Below are positions 33,909 to 46,609 of a stretch of DNA of 64,000 nt, one piece after another. Position 1 is the first letter of the stretch; each line of letters starts with the position of its first letter. This stretch comes from Bactrocera neohumeralis (lineage: Eukaryota; Arthropoda; Insecta; Diptera; Tephritidae): NCBI RefSeq assembly GCF_024586455.1, contig NC_065921.1, forward strand, positions 62,125,528 through 62,189,527. Direction: 5' to 3'. The translations under genes and the position numbers were made by a program. The notes beneath the pieces are model-generated. The model was not told the DNA's origin, made no database searches, and was given only the letters and a program-made list of their open reading frames with translations.

Positions 33909-36540
33909 TGTGTAGTCTCCCTACTTCATTCACTTAATAAACAGTTTCCTTTCTATTTTCTTCCAAGCCAATATTTGCATGATTTAGTTAACCACAAGCA
34001 CTCTTTCTATATAATAGTTTATTATTCTCTTTATTATTGTTTTTCTCGAATGTAATTAGTTTTTGTGACACGTCAAACAAAAACAAATAAGTGAGTCAAA
34101 GAAACAGAAATGACGACACAATCAAGCCACAAACGCTGTGCGTGTAAGGAAAACAAAGGCAGAAGGCAATCTCAGTCAACAACTAACGTGATGGTAGAAA
34201 GTAAGTGAAACAGAAAGAAAACAATAATGAAAGTTAAAGCACAGACCATCAAAGTATGAATACACGCAAAGAGAGAGACATGCTACAAAGAAATAAATAT
34301 CTGAATAACTAGCATATCTGGAGTGCTTCTGAATAAATACGTGCTCACATGTAAGTAAGAACGGGTGAAGCTGATCACTGAAGCCGAAAAAAAGATATAG
34401 AGAGCAGAGGCAGCCTCAATCGATGATTCCTCTAAGTGAAGAACATCTGACTTGTAAAAATCATTTTGAAAATACCAAAAAGGAATGGGCTTTATGAAGA
34501 ATTAAATCGGACTATCGGTCTGAAATAAGCGATATTAAAGTAAAGTTCAGTAACAATTAAAAAACAAAATATGTTATCATTTGTTCTCGTAATGGTTACC
34601 TGAGACGGTAAGTGTAACCAGTCTTGTTTATTTCTTTTTCTGAGTAGGAAAAAACAAAAACCTCAACAAAGACGTCTAATAGCTTATCATACATATATGC
34701 AAAAATATATGAAGCCTCAACAATCTCGGTTTCAGCGTCTCAAAGACTGAGATAAATGCACAAGGTCACCTATTTAAAGATAATTACTATACCTATGAAT
34801 AATATAAATTTCAGACTATATCCTTTTTGGTAAGAACTGGAGACTTTAGATTTAACAATTCCGTCCGGTAATTTCACAATAAAGAAGATGGTACCAGAGG
34901 AGTTAAATAGGATAATACAACTGGGATTTATGTTGGCTTGAATTGCAAAACACTTAAACAACACTTAACCCTCCATTACAATCTCTCCAAACTTGGTCTT
35001 CTAGGTTTTTCTCCAGTTCGAAAGGAAGCGAACTGACCAACTGCTTTAGCAGATCTGTGGTGTGTTTTAGCGGTGGCAAAAAGATTCCATTCTGGTTTGC
35101 TAAGATTGTGCTAATAATGGAAATACAAAAACAACAACCGTAGTCTCGCCTATTTTGATGCCTCAATATTTCTGTATATTTCTTTCATTATATTAACCGC
35201 TAGTAGATGCCGGGACATGGCCGAAGGTATTAAATGACTTCTGTACGCATACCGGCTCCCCGAATGAGTAACCAACCAGAGGGAGCAGAAATCAACACAA
35301 CGAATAAGAATAGCGACTAGTTCATTTACGACCAACGTTATGAATGTGTCCAACGTAGACACCCTTCTCGCTTTCAGCCAAGAGACGATTGAAAGTCCTC
35401 CCGAATATATCAGCTGTAGTATGCCGCTTGAAAAAGCAGTTATACAAAAGGTAATAACCAAAACACATGCAAAGCAACCATGCTTACCAACTAAAGTGTA
35501 CCTGCTCCTAAAAGAGCAAATAAGTGCAAAAGATATCGATTAAAAGTTGAGACAAATTTGGTACCAAAGGACAGTCAATTGTGATAAGATTACCAAAGTT
35601 CAGGCTACCGGTTGAAGATGAGGATATAAAACGCCAGAAGTAAATAGTGGAGTTGTGGGAAATTTTCCTAAAAAGGAAACTATCGGAACCTCGCATTAAA
35701 ACCTTCAGGCAAAGCTGTTCCCATAAAAGGAATTGCTCGTAAAACGAAGATACAAGAACTATGCCCAAACATGGGGAACAAAGCAGAACAGTATACCAAT
35801 AGTAGCACACTTAATTCATGACAGAGGGACCAATGGCATGTATTATTATCAAAAAAGATATAAATGCATTTCTTTATTCTAACTATAACACAGGAATATA
35901 TCACAGTGGCAAGGGTGGAACAAGAAAGACGAAACTTTTTTCCGGAATCATCATACATTACATACATGAAATGTGCCACCAGTAACTCTCTTAAGACTAA
36001 CAGAGGAAAGCAGAAGAACGGATATTTTTATAAGACATCAATGCGAGACTATGTTGTGTATGGGGAAACTTCAACACAAAAAATAACGGGCTGTTAATAA
36101 ATTAATAAAGTTAATAATTTTCAGGAATTAGATGAAGAGTAAATTTCAAAAAGAGCTTACTCATCTTCTTTAATTCACTCGAAAAGAGGAAAACTATTTC
36201 AGACTCTATCGGTATAACCCATAGGGATTAATATTCTACGGAGTGGGGTTTATGGCCCTAATGAAGTTGAAGTTCTTATAGTATTGAGGCAAGGTATTTA
36301 TCTCTGTAAGTTCTGAAAGTCCTTGTCGATAAGATTAAGATTGTGGATCTCTATTTTCTTAGGAAGGCCTTTTAATAGAATATTATGATTCAAAGAATAG
36401 TGAAGAAGCCTTGATAACTGTAAAAGTCCATGTCGTTTAAATAAAATACATTGGGCTATAATTCGGGATCTTCTGTTGTTATAAACTGTCTAACAAAATT
36501 AACTAAAGCGACATAATTCCAAAATAACAAGATGTTCAAA
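33909..36540. other. Intergenic, no gene seen
   Basis: No recognised protein. A short block near 35845-35905 (TATAAATGCATTTCTTT...ATATATCAC) resembles 58325-58375, so an unknown dispersed repeat is present at both sites. Frames at 35150-35979 lack domains. Confidence 0.4.
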
Positions 36541-36545
36541 AATGA

Positions 36546-37083
36546 TGGGTTGTCAAAAAAGTCTTGCGGTATTTTTATTGAATTTTTTTTTATTGAAATT
36601 GAAATGAATTTCTGATGACTCATGCCCAGCTCTTGACCGATGCTACGGCTGCTACTATGCCGGTCTCTTTCGACCAATTCAGCGATTTTATCGCAATTTT
36701 CGACGACAGGCTTTCCGGAGCGTGGCGCATCTTCGACCACCTTTACACCAGAACGAAAACGTTGAAACCATCGTTGTGCGGTGGAAATGGAAACTGTATC
36801 GAGTCCATAAACTGCACAAATTTTATTGGCGGCTTGAGATGCATTTTTGCATTTATCGTAGTAGTACTGTAAAATATGCCGTATTTTCTCTTTGTTTTGC
36901 TCCATGTTTGCGACACTATAACTCACGAACGACTTAAAAGAAACGACAATCAATCAAACACGTGTTAGTGCGTGAAATGAGCTTTCCAAAAAGGTATAGC
37001 ATGACACGATGAGACGAATAGAACTAGAACTACGCGTTTTCAGCGCCAACTAGCGAAAATACAGCAAGACTTTTTTGACAAAC
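36546..37083 (-). mobile_element. mariner (irritans-like), internally deleted
   Basis: Inverted ends: GGTTGTCAAAAAAGTCTTGC at 36548 and, inverse, GCAAGACTTTTTTGACAAAC ending about 37083. The right subterminal region (TACGCGTTTTCAGCGCCAACTAG, 37032-37054) is the usual mariner leader. Only 0.54 kb remains of about 1.3 kb. No intact TA duplication is visible. Confidence 0.8.
36590..36905 (-). pseudogene. mariner transposase N-terminus
   Basis: From MEQNKEKIRHILQYYYDKCK at 36905 it encodes the paired HTH DNA-binding region (NASQAANKICAVYG; STAQRWFQRFRSG; SSRSIGQELGMSHQ) and then breaks off. The catalytic domain is lost. The open frame runs on through the terminal inverted repeat (giving QDFFDNP) to 36456, which is not original coding sequence. 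Confidence 0.8.
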
Positions 37084-38287
37084 TTTATATCATGAATAGA
37101 TTGCTCAGCAACAAACCGATTAGAGGCTACGAATATCGGAAATACATGAAGTGCTTTAAATAGTCAAGCAGCAAGCTGAGAGAAGTCAATAAAATTAATG
37201 ATTAAATTTCGGTGCAAACTAGTTTGTTTAATTCTCAATTAAAATCAAAATGGAATTCATACCGCAAAAGTTGCTTAACAAATCTTTGATTTGGAACTTT
37301 TTTTGCCGTCCCTTAATTTACATTACCGCCTTGTGGTTATGCACACGGAATGACAGTCAAACGTCCGATACTTTGAGATGGTGTTTTGTTGTTGTTGTTG
37401 TCCCTCAACACGATGTGTCCTTTGCTGTGTGTGCAGCTACTGCGAATTGCAATATCCTGTCATTATCCTTTTGGCAAACTATTTTACCGCAAACATTTCT
37501 ACTTTTTTCCTCTTTTCTCTTGTGCACAGCAGATCGACGTTGACATGCATCTGTCGACAAATAGAAAAGGTGCGCATAAACTCCAGTGCAAACACACACA
37601 ACCAACCATACAAATAGACACCGGTAAGCCTTTGACTGCGAGAGAGAGTATGTTTATGCAAGGTGCTTGTGTAGCATCTGGCTTTCCAGGCCACAAGCAC
37701 CGTCTGTTAATGGAGTTTTCTCCAGAGCTCAGCCAACGTGCGCTGCTTACCTGCGACACAGACACCTGCGTTTGTCTTGCAACATTTGCTGTTTGTGACA
37801 GCCGTCCGCACTCCCTCCGCACCTGCAGCGCAAGAGAGTGTAAATTTAAAATAAGCACCTCATTAAATTGAAAAAGTGCGCCACAATTCGACTTCTCCGG
37901 CGGTCACCTGCGTCCGACCATTGCCAGCACTTTGCGTTTCCTGCCACGAGTGGTGGCACAGGTGCTGGCTGGTTAGTGCTGGAGCCGCCGACAATGTTGC
38001 AAGTGTGGCTTCTCCTGCTGCCATAGACGAATACTGAGCTACTGCACGAAACCTGCACCTCGTTGACACGTAACGAAGCATGTATCTGAAAATTTTACCC
38101 CAATTAAAGCGAATAAAGGAAGTGTTGTGATTGCTGAGTGGCGAAGGGTTGAGAGGCTGGTGGTGAACATCAGCGCTTATTTGCTGACTTGTTACAATGA
38201 GAAATGATATTGTGGCTCCATTGACCTGAAATGTAAATACTGGGAAACCTTCATTCGAGAGTTTTGAAGACAGTAATGATGAACATA
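37084..38287. other. Intergenic, GC-richer, no gene accepted
   Basis: Overlapping frames on both strands (37250-38291) show no domain and follow the local composition, including a GTTGTTGTT tract at 37390. I see no splice-consistent gene. Confidence 0.4.
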
Positions 38288-39500
38288 GCAAATGGGTCTA
38301 ATAGTGAGGGCAAGCCGAAATATCTCCTGCCATCAAACAAAAAGTCGTCGCTTCCCCGACTAGGCTCTCTTGTCACTGTTGACAGAGTCCATTGTGATTT
38401 ACGTGAGTACCTGCCTGCGAAGGCCTAACCTCTCGGTGCTTTCTATTTCTGGAAGCACGTAGATCATTACAATGCGTTGATCAGCGCCCCAAAGCATAAA
38501 TGCATTCAGCACTCATACCTTGAAGAACCAAAGTATGAATGCATTCTGCACTTATACCTTGGTTCCAATTGGTTTGGGTGGATAGAGACACCCTAGCCGC
38601 CTTGGTAAAACCTCTGACATACTCTGGGTCCGGCACCCGGCCGCAATGCGACTCCACATTGGACAAAATGCCTTTCCTGCATTTAGGTTCAAACCACAGC
38701 CACCACGAATCTCCACAAAGGGCCAATCCCAATGAGCAGATTGAAGTTACCTCCAAGGGTTAACTGCTCCCCGTGGTACCAGGTTAAAGTCTCTGATGAG
38801 ACCTTATAGCTTTTGCTACTACCAGTTGAGTCCCCAAAAACTCAATGACTGGTTGCATTTGTCGCTGTCGCAAATGCTTTATATTATTTGAATAATATGA
38901 AGCTTAGAATGTGACTTCGAGCTGAATATTACAGCACTATTTTGACTTAGACCATGGTGGCATTTAAAACAATACCTGTTATGTCAGACACCGTGCATGT
39001 GGATTTTAGTCGCCTCTCACGACAGGCATGTCCTACCGCGGGTATATTCTTCCCCCTCCACGCTGGGGCCCCCCTACCCGCAGGGGGGTGTCACTGCTGA
39101 CAGTCATAACCTCGAAGTCGTAGATAATACCATCTATCTTGGAAGCGATATTAACAGCAACAACAATGTCAGACTCGAAATCTAACGCAGAATAAATCTT
39201 GCCAACAGATACTACTTCGGACTAAGAAGGCAACTGAAAAGTAAAGTCCTCTCTCGTCGAAAAAGTCACTCATGGTTCCCGTCCTGCTATATGGCACAGA
39301 GACATGGACGATGACAACATCTGATGAGTCGGCGTTACGAGTTTTCTAGAAAAAGGTTCTGCGGAAGACATGCGGTCCTTTGTGCGCTAGGAATCTGTGA
39401 TCTTCGCAAACATCGAAAAGGAAGAATGATTGAGACTATTATAAAATCGGCTATAACCGCGTAAGCGCTGTCCACGCCAATAAAGAAGAAGAAGAAGGAT
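38288..39500 (+). mobile_element. RTE-clade LINE 3' fragment split by another element
   Basis: 38288-38393 encodes the MGL...NEGKPKYLLPSNKQ segment of the RT C-terminus. The LINE resumes at 39087 with HNLEVVDNTIYLGSDIN and runs to a (GAA)n tail near 39500. The split is the insertion at 38394-39086, flanked by copies of TGTCACTGYTGACAG from the RTE itself. Confidence 0.8.
38394..39086 (-). mobile_element. Non-LTR/SINE-like element with 15-bp TSD
   Basis: It is flanked by 15-bp copies, TGTCACTGTTGACAG before and TGTCACTGCTGACAG after, which are the RTE target. Read on the minus strand it begins with CCCCCCTGCGGGTAGGGGGG, then ACCCGCGGTAGG and CCTGTCGTGAGAGGCGAC, a GC-rich head I recall from 5' ends of several arthropod non-LTR elements, and further on ACCTGGTACCACGGGGAG. 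The long duplication suits target-primed reverse transcription. No RT is encoded, so it is non-autonomous or severely truncated. A local repeat (ATGAATGCATTC-type) lies at 38498-38560. Family not identified. Confidence 0.6.
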
Positions 39501-40714
39501 GATTCAAGAAAGTCAGACAAACTGCATAACGAAAATGACCTTGTTTTTTTCAAGTAGAGGTGAAAGGGCTGTTAACAATCTATACTACGTGTGCTGATAA
39601 TAATTTTTATACAAAGGAGTCAAAATAAGAACAAAATTCTTCTTAAGATGTCAGGACAATAATTTTTCTCGTAACCGAGTGTTAGTTAATATGGAAGAAG
39701 ATAATAACTTCTTCGTTTTGAGATTCTCGGTTCAAACAATGTGAGACGTCTTAAGGTATCTATGGGGCTCGCGGAGTGTTCGATGTATTTGAATATTCGA
39801 AATTTTGGAGGAGGGAAAATTAATAGGTTTGACCGACGGATGGATTCTGGCGATGTGATCTCCATTTGGGTAGTGGAAAGATTAGAGTTTTTTGGTATAT
39901 ATCCAAGTAATTACTTTAGATGGCAGAGCCGTCCAGAACAGAATGAAATATTAAATTGTGGTACGTTTGGTTACATAGCCTGGCCGGAGGATAATTTCGA
40001 ATATCACGAGTAGTAGGAGCCCTTGAAGTGCGAGTAGTACATACCTTGTGTCAGTTAGATGAAAAATTGCATTGTAACTGGCTGTGGGGTCCAAAGTACG
40101 GAAAACGATTTGGTTGGGCTTAGCTATCCATGATCAGCTTTTATGATTTGTAAAGCTTTGTTGCAAAGTTCTTCATTTAACCTTGGATACATTCAAAATT
40201 TTGTTCTAAGTATTTTAAAGTTTTATATTTTTTTTTTATTATTTCGCACCAAATTTTTACCAAACTCCGCTTCTGCGACGCTAATCTTTGTTTACACACC
40301 TATTGGATAGGCCTTTGTCTGTATTGCGCCCTTGTGTATCTCAAAGCCTTTTAGGGTAACTTACATAGTTCTACCCTTCAGCCTAAAAGGGGACCCTCGT
40401 AGCTCACTTGGCTAATTTTGGTTCCCAACAAAATCAAGCCCTCTGGTTCACGGTGGCTCTTTTGAAACTAACGTTGTTTATAATTACTTTGCTGTTAATT
40501 CAGACGAGATGTGTATATTTTTGGGATAAAGCTTTTTTGTCATTCCGAGAACTATCTTATTGCAATTTTTGTTGATGTTTTGTAGTGTGGTTTCGGTGTT
40601 AAACTTTTTTGCCACTCTTGATCTAAAATAATACAAAGTACTTGGAATAGAGGTTATATAATTAGATAGAGGTACCATGACTTTTTCATTCAGTTGTTCA
40701 AATAATCGATATTT
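39501..40714. other. Unassigned; no gene accepted
   Basis: Frames at 39741-40013 (plus) and 40484-40678 (minus) carry no motif I recognise. They lie between LINE fragments and may be eroded transposon sequence. Confidence 0.35.
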
Positions 40715-41330
40715 ACCCCTAAGCTCAACATAGTGGCAGGTGGTGTATCTTCTGCAGAGCTAGATACCAAAATCGCCTTCCGCCTATCAGCCCACTGCAG
40801 TGTCCTCCAAGCGGATATCATAAAGTCAATAAGTTTGCTCAAGTTTTGAGATCTCTTAAGTATTTCAGGGTTTCGTCAAAGTTAGTGCAAGAGTGCTTTG
40901 ATCTCTTAGTGGATCTAACTATTTCACCATTAAAATGCAAGGTGTTTGAGGACATGTAAAGCAGAAGACCTAGCATGAGCAAGTACGATTTTACAAATAG
41001 GCTCCGGAAGAGAAGGAATTAATATGCCCCTGGCTATTTGAGTCGAAACAATTTTATAAGTAAAACAGAGTCTCGGTGGAATCAATCTCTGACTTGCTCG
41101 AAAAGCAGGCAAACGTGCCATGAGTGGAATATGGACCGCACATGTCGTCTATTAAAATTTAAATGGAACGATATAAGAACTTTATCAGGACTACAAACAG
41201 GTCACCGTGTAATGAGCAGAAATGCCAGTAGATTAGGAACGCTATAAAACGACTATTATTGAAGCTGTAAGGAAGTAGAAGAGGATTGTGAGATTCTACA
41301 TAGGAAAAGAATATCAACTACCAGGTGTTC
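40715..41330 (+). pseudogene. LINE RNase H and C-terminal remnant (R1/Jockey type)
   Basis: Readable blocks in order: GGVSSAELDTKIAFRLSAHCSVLQADI (40738-40820), the RNase H region with Ser/Asp in place of some catalytic acids; then, near 41085-41247, QTCHEWNMDRTCRLLKFKW followed by IRTLSGLQTGHRVMSRNASRLGTL, and after a stop NDYY*SCKEVEEDCEILH. The TGH...RLG...C..C pattern is the end of R1/Jockey-type ORF2. Several stops and shifts. Confidence 0.6.
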
Positions 41331-41586
41331 CTTCACGATATTACCTTAGTTGCGCAGATAAAATTATTCGTACTGATGTACTTTATCAGAAGCATGGAGT
41401 GGGTCAGAAAGGAACCAATAGGGTGAGGAAATTTGAGTCCCAGTGGTATCAAAATGGGCGTTCTAAAGGCCTAGGTGTCTCGTTAGACAGCCACTTTACC
41501 TACAACCTACCTGCTACATACAATTCAACTCTATTAGCTAGAACTAGCTGTGTGGTTATTCAATAACTGTAGGCTCTATAGGCTAA

Positions 41587-43917
41587 GGACTACGAATTAA
41601 GGGCATACACCTGGAATGTCCGGTCCCTTAATTGGGAGGGTGCCGCTGCCCAGCAGGTTGATGTCCTCGTGAAAATAAAGGCCGACATCACCGCCGTCCA
41701 AGAAATGCGATGGACGGGACAAGGACAAAGACGAGTAGGTCTTTGTGGCATTTACTACAGTGGCCATATAAAGGAGCGCCAGTTTGGTGTTGGATTCGTA
41801 GTGAGAGAGAGACTCCGTCGCCGAGTACTATCATTCACTCCGGTCGCCGGGGCCCGAAATATAGTTATCTGTAGTACCAGATTCCAGCATAAGAAGATTC
41901 ATCAAGCTACCTGGCTGTCTCCGGGTCGAAAAACTACCAACCAGATCGATCATGTTGTGATAGACGGATGACACGTCTCCAGTGTTTTAGAGGTGCGTGC
42001 GCTCCGAAGTCTTAACATCGACTCGGACCACTATCTTGTTGCAGCCAAGATTCGCACCCGCCTCTGTGCAGCAAAAACGCACGTCACCAAACACAAGGAA
42101 GGTTTGACGTCGAGAAGCTGCAATCACAACAGACAGCCGAACGATTTTCTACTCGGCTTGCACTCCTGGTCTCTGAGAGCATTCGAAAACAACTCGGTAT
42201 AAGGGAACTGTGGGACGGCATTTCAAATTCCTTACGTACAGCTGCAACCGAAACCATTGGTTTTCGGAAAGTGTAAAAGAACAGCTGGTACGACGAGGAG
42301 TGCCGTGTCGCAGCGGAGAGAAAACAGACTGCCCACTTCGCAACGTTACAATCGACCATAACACGTGCGGGATGGGATAGATACCGAGAGTTTTTTTTTT
42401 GTTTTTGCTAAATACATTTTATAGAGAGTTGAAGAGGGAAAGAGGTCGAAATGCTTGAGTACGAAGAGCTTGATAAGCTATAGGACAGGGGTAATGCTCG
42501 AAAATTCTACGAAAAAATGCGGCGGCGTACACAAGGTTTCAAAACCGGAGCATACTCTTGTAGAACCTCCAAAGGTGATCTGGTCACCGATGCCCAGAGC
42601 ATACTTAAATTATAGATGGAACACTTCTCCAGCCTGCTGAATGGGAGTGAACGCACAACGCCAGCCCAATGATTGGAATTTAAGTGTGCTATGCCCAATC
42701 CATAAAAGGAGACCCCACAATCAGCGCCAACTACCGTAGGATCAGCCTCCTCAATATCGCATATAAGGTTCTATCGAGCGTATTGTGTGAAAGATTAGAA
42801 CCCACCGTCGACAAACTGATTGGACCTTATCAGTGTGGCTTTAGACCTGGCAAATCAACAACCGACTAGATATTCACCATGCGCCAAATCTTGGAAAAGA
42901 CCAGTGAAAGGAGAATCGACATACACCACCTCTTTGTCGATTTCAAAGCTGCTTTCGACAGCACGAAAAGGAGCTGCCTTTATGCCGCGATGTCTGAATT
43001 TGGTATCTCCGCAAAACTAATTCGGCTGTGTAAACTGACGTTGAGCAACACCAAAAGCTCCGTCAGAATCGGGAAGGACCTCTCCGAGCCGTTCGACTTT
43101 TTCAACCTGAACACAGAACTAAATAGAGAAGGTACCATCTTCTATAAGTGTGTACAGCTGCTGGCGTATGCCGATGATATTGATATCATTGGCCTCAACA
43201 CCCGCGCCGTTAGTTCTGCTTTCTTCAGGCTGGACAAGGAAGCACAGAAAATGGGTCTGGCAGTGAACGAGGGCAAAACGAAATATCTCCTGTCATCAAA
43301 CAAACAGTCGTCGCACTCGCGACTAGGCTCTCACGTCATTGTTGACAGTCATAACTTTGAAGTCGTAGATAATTTCATCTATCTTGGAACCAGCGTAAAC
43401 ACCACCAACAATGTCAGCCTAAAATCCAACGCAGGATAACTCTTGCCAACAGGTGCTACTTCGGACTGAGTAGGCAATTGAGAAGCAAAGTCCTCTCTCG
43501 ACAAACAAAAACCAAACTCTATAAGTCACTCATAATTCCCGTCCTGCTATATGGTGCAGAGGCTTGGGCGATGACAACAACCGATTAGTCGACGTTACGA
43601 GTTTTCGAGAGAAAAATTGTGCGAAAGATTTATGGTCCTTTGCGTATTGGCCACGGCGAATATCGCATTCGATGGAACGATGAGCTGTACGAGATATACC
43701 ACGACATTGACATAGTTCAGCGAATTAAAAGACAGCGGCTACGCTGGCTAGGTCATGTTGTCCGAATGGATGAAAACACTCCAGCTCTGAAAGTTTTCGA
43801 CGCAGTACCCGCCGGGGGAAGCAGAAGAAGAGGAAGGCCTCCACTCCGTTGGAAAGACCAAGTGGAGAAGGACCTGGCTTCGCGTAAGCGGTGTCTACGC
43901 CAATTAAGAAGAAGAAG
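41587..43917 (+). mobile_element. RTE-clade LINE, 5'-truncated with endonuclease deletion
   Basis: It starts at about 41587 inside the endonuclease start (ELRAYTWNVRSLNWEGAA) and ends in a GAA-type tail at 43917. At 41842-41850 the endonuclease jumps from SFTPV straight to AGARN, losing roughly 330 bp, with CCGG at the junction. The RT and C-terminal region are the best preserved after the copy at 49338. The last part of the C-terminal domain is also deleted before the tail. Confidence 0.85.
42684..43880 (+). pseudogene. RTE reverse transcriptase and C-terminal domain, multiple lesions
   Basis: Motifs in order: NYRRISLLNIAYKVLSSVLC, QCGFRPGKSTTD (stop follows, 42868), HHLFVDFKAAFDSTKRS (palm motif A, with Asp, about 42920-42965), LLAYADDIDIIGLN (motif C, catalytic YADD, about 43160-43200), MGLAVNEGKTKYLLSS, and the C-terminal RIKRQRLRWLGHVVRMDE...GRPPLRWKDQVEKDL (43710-43880). 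The region between motifs A and C has lost its KRGFRQGD segment. Frameshifts near 43430 and stops near 43588. RT would copy the LINE RNA at the nick. Confidence 0.8.
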
Positions 43918-45195
43918 CATGGTTTTCTTTTATTTTATTTCAATTTCCCACCGATTCCAATCATTTGTTTCCTTTATAGTATATTTTTTTAGTCGCATTA
44001 ACTTAACACTTTTCTTAAAAGTTCTAAAAATCACTTTCTGCTGGATTCCAACAAAAATAAATTTTAACATTTATGTACTTGCAACACAAATACATATGAT
44101 ACATGTGGTAAGTGGCATGTAAACAAAATAACATTTTTTGCAATCTAATCGTGAAGTAATTCGATTGAATTAGCATTAATTAAAATAAAATAAATTCTTC
44201 TATGTGTGTGTGCGAAGGCTCACATAACATTTACGAGCAACTACTATGCAACATTTACAGCTAAGTCGGCTACACTGCGAACGCGCTTTTAAACATTAAA
44301 GCCACCTAATTGGGTGTTACAAAATGTTGCCAAGTTGTTTCCTGCCACCACTTTAACCGCTGCAACAGTGCCACCTTGCTATAACGGCATTTCAAGAGCA
44401 TATTTAAGTTTGCATGGGTGTGTGCTCGTGCGTGGGGTTGTGTGCTAATGTGACATATGTTAATTGCAGTTGCCAAACTTTTGCAACACACCGCAATAAA
44501 CACACAGAAATGAGTCTGCGTATATGAGTGTGGAGCAAGTTTTCGTTTAAGCGGCAACAGAGTACTGAAAGGATATAAAGTTTGTTGCAGTTGTTGCTTA
44601 TTTAGGGTCACACCGCATCACACAAAAACTCACATACATAATTGTAAGTGCATCCATTTGTATTCCAATGCTATTCAGCGATCACCATCAGCAAAGTGTC
44701 TGCATTGATTCACATAATGCTCTCAAATCAAGCGCCTGTTTGCATGTGTGTGTGTGTCTGCCTCGCTGATGTATTTATTTAGCGCAATATTCGTACCTTC
44801 GTACCTCAGTGACCCAATTAACAACACTTTGTGCTTATGTGCATTGATCTATAGCCCTCACCACATCCACATAAGTGTCAAGCTGCATTGGCAAACTTGT
44901 GGTCGTTCGTTGTTGGGCGCGCGCCTGTGTATACTTGTATGTATAGTGTATAATGCCTTGTCGGACAATCATATAATACTAAGCGCCGATTGTGGCAGGT
45001 AAACAATCGCCAAGATGGATTTGTGGAATGAGTGGCGAGTAAAGGTTTAAGGGGTAAGTTTAATTCTTAGGTTAGCTCTTTAACTGTTTTGCTTAAAAAA
45101 TGAGTTATTTTAATTCTTACTCTCATAATACTATTATCTACAAAAAACAAAGAAAGCACTTGAATATTGGTTTAAAATATATTTACCGAAATGAA
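43918..45195. other. Intergenic, no gene seen
   Basis: AT-rich with GTGTGTGTG/CACACA tracts (44195-44215, 44405-44445, 44740-44760). Frames are compositional. No recognised repeat or gene. Confidence 0.45.
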
Positions 45196-45199
45196 ACAA

Positions 45200-45592
45200 T
45201 AAATCACTTTTGGTGCTTTGGTCAAAATAAATTCGGCTATGTCTGTACTCAGTGTTTATCGATGGTATCGTGAATTCAATCAGTGTTGTAGATCAGTCCA
45301 AGATGAATTCGGTTAAGATCGTTAATATCAGTAGTCGGTTCGGAAACAATTGATGTGGCTCCCAAACTAATATTGCCAAAATGTCATGTGACCGGTCGTG
45401 AAATTAAGACAACCATAGGCATTTGTAAGACACATACATTAAATATTTCATGAAATCAGAAAAACCAACCACCAAATACTCTTCACCGATCACTCTTCAT
45501 CACGACAATGGGAGCTGTCACTCATCGAAGGAAACAACTGCATTTTTGAGCGCTCAAAACATCGATTAGATGAGTCACATTATCGTAGTTAA
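45200..45592 (+). pseudogene. mariner remnant A (SETMAR-like transposase pieces)
   Basis: YRWYREFNQ...SVQDEF (45255-45310) matches the mariner second HTH region; then HEIRKTNH (about 45450) and LHHDNGSCHSSKETTAFLSA (45500-45560), the second catalytic Asp block. Large deletions, stops and shifts. Confidence 0.65.
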
Positions 45593-45599
45593 AAATTAA

Positions 45600-46144
45600 C
45601 CAAAAGTCCAGTGATATCCAACGTATTGCTTCACGTGGACATCTCACAATGCTCAAATAATATATCTTTTGAACCTCTTAATCCTTTGGAATGAACCCAA
45701 TGGTAAACATACCACGGCAATCGAAGAAAACGATGAGCAGCACTTTGATTTTTGACCATATTTCACGTGGTTTTCTCGATTTCGGCTAATTTTTGGAATG
45801 TCGTTCGCTAGATTGTTGGACAGTTCCGATGTTATGATCATAAACCCTCGTTTCGTCGCCAGTAAAGATACGTTTGATGAATGTAAAGCTTTAGTTAATT
45901 GGTCAATTGTCTCTTTTGAGGTCTCTATTAGGCTTTGTTGCCAAAACATAAAGCAAAATGTCGTTGGTTGATCCATAAGAGCTTTTGCGATCCTCTGCTT
46001 TCTCTCTGAGGCCATTTCGACAAACTTCAAATACAGTTTCTGCAACCTTTCCATTTTACCGTCATTAACAGAGATGGATAGACAACTCGTGTGAAGCAAG
46101 TTTTCGATGACTTCACGGCTGTGGAAAAAATTTATCCATTTCAT
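45600..46144 (-). pseudogene. mariner remnant B, opposite strand
   Basis: Read on the minus strand, the order is ERKQRIAKALMDQ, then a shifted frame giving DETRVYDHNI (about 45845) and SKIKVLLIVFFDCRGM (about 45705-45750), then REAIRW at about 45640. This is the mariner middle domain. It abuts remnant A tail to tail near 45595. Frameshifts make it inactive. Confidence 0.65.
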
Positions 46145-46189
46145 TCAGTTTTGTTTAGATGATGTATCATATACATTCAAGTATATATA

Positions 46190-46440
46190 TATTAGGTAGT
46201 TAAAAAAATCTTTTCGTGTTTTGTCAATAGAAGTTGAAAAAACTTACAGCTGTTCAAAATTGGGTGAAAATAATGAAAAAAATCGCTCTTTTGAAATTTT
46301 TGTATAAGAAGGGAAATAATTCCACGCAAGCCACCAATGAAACTTTTGAAGTTTACGGAGACAATGTATTGTTCGTGTAGCACAACAATGGTTCGCTCAC
46401 TTCCGTTCTGGGAATTTCGAAATTTCGATTTACACTGATG
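46190..46440 (+). pseudogene. mariner remnant C, N-terminus with terminal repeat
   Basis: TTAGGTAGTTAAAAAAATC at about 46189 looks like a mariner end. After it MKKIALLKFLYKKGNNSTQATNE...FEVYGDNVLFV then QWFAHFRSGNFEIS-like sequence encodes the N-terminal HTH. The rest is missing. Confidence 0.6.
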
Positions 46441-46609
46441 GAATAATGTCTCTATTTATTAATTACTAGAGGACCCGTCCACGCTTCACTGTGGCTGATA
46501 TATAGATAATACTACTATTACCATATATATGATTTCTATTAGTTGGATTATAACTATTACTTAATGAGATATAGCATTTTTGTGAATCAACTTGTGTTAG
46601 TTTACAAAA

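Noticed and set aside
37250..38291. Cluster of frames of 70-160 codons on both strands
   Set aside because: All overlap each other, lack domains, and follow local GC composition and a GTT tract; no splice or promoter signals tie them together.
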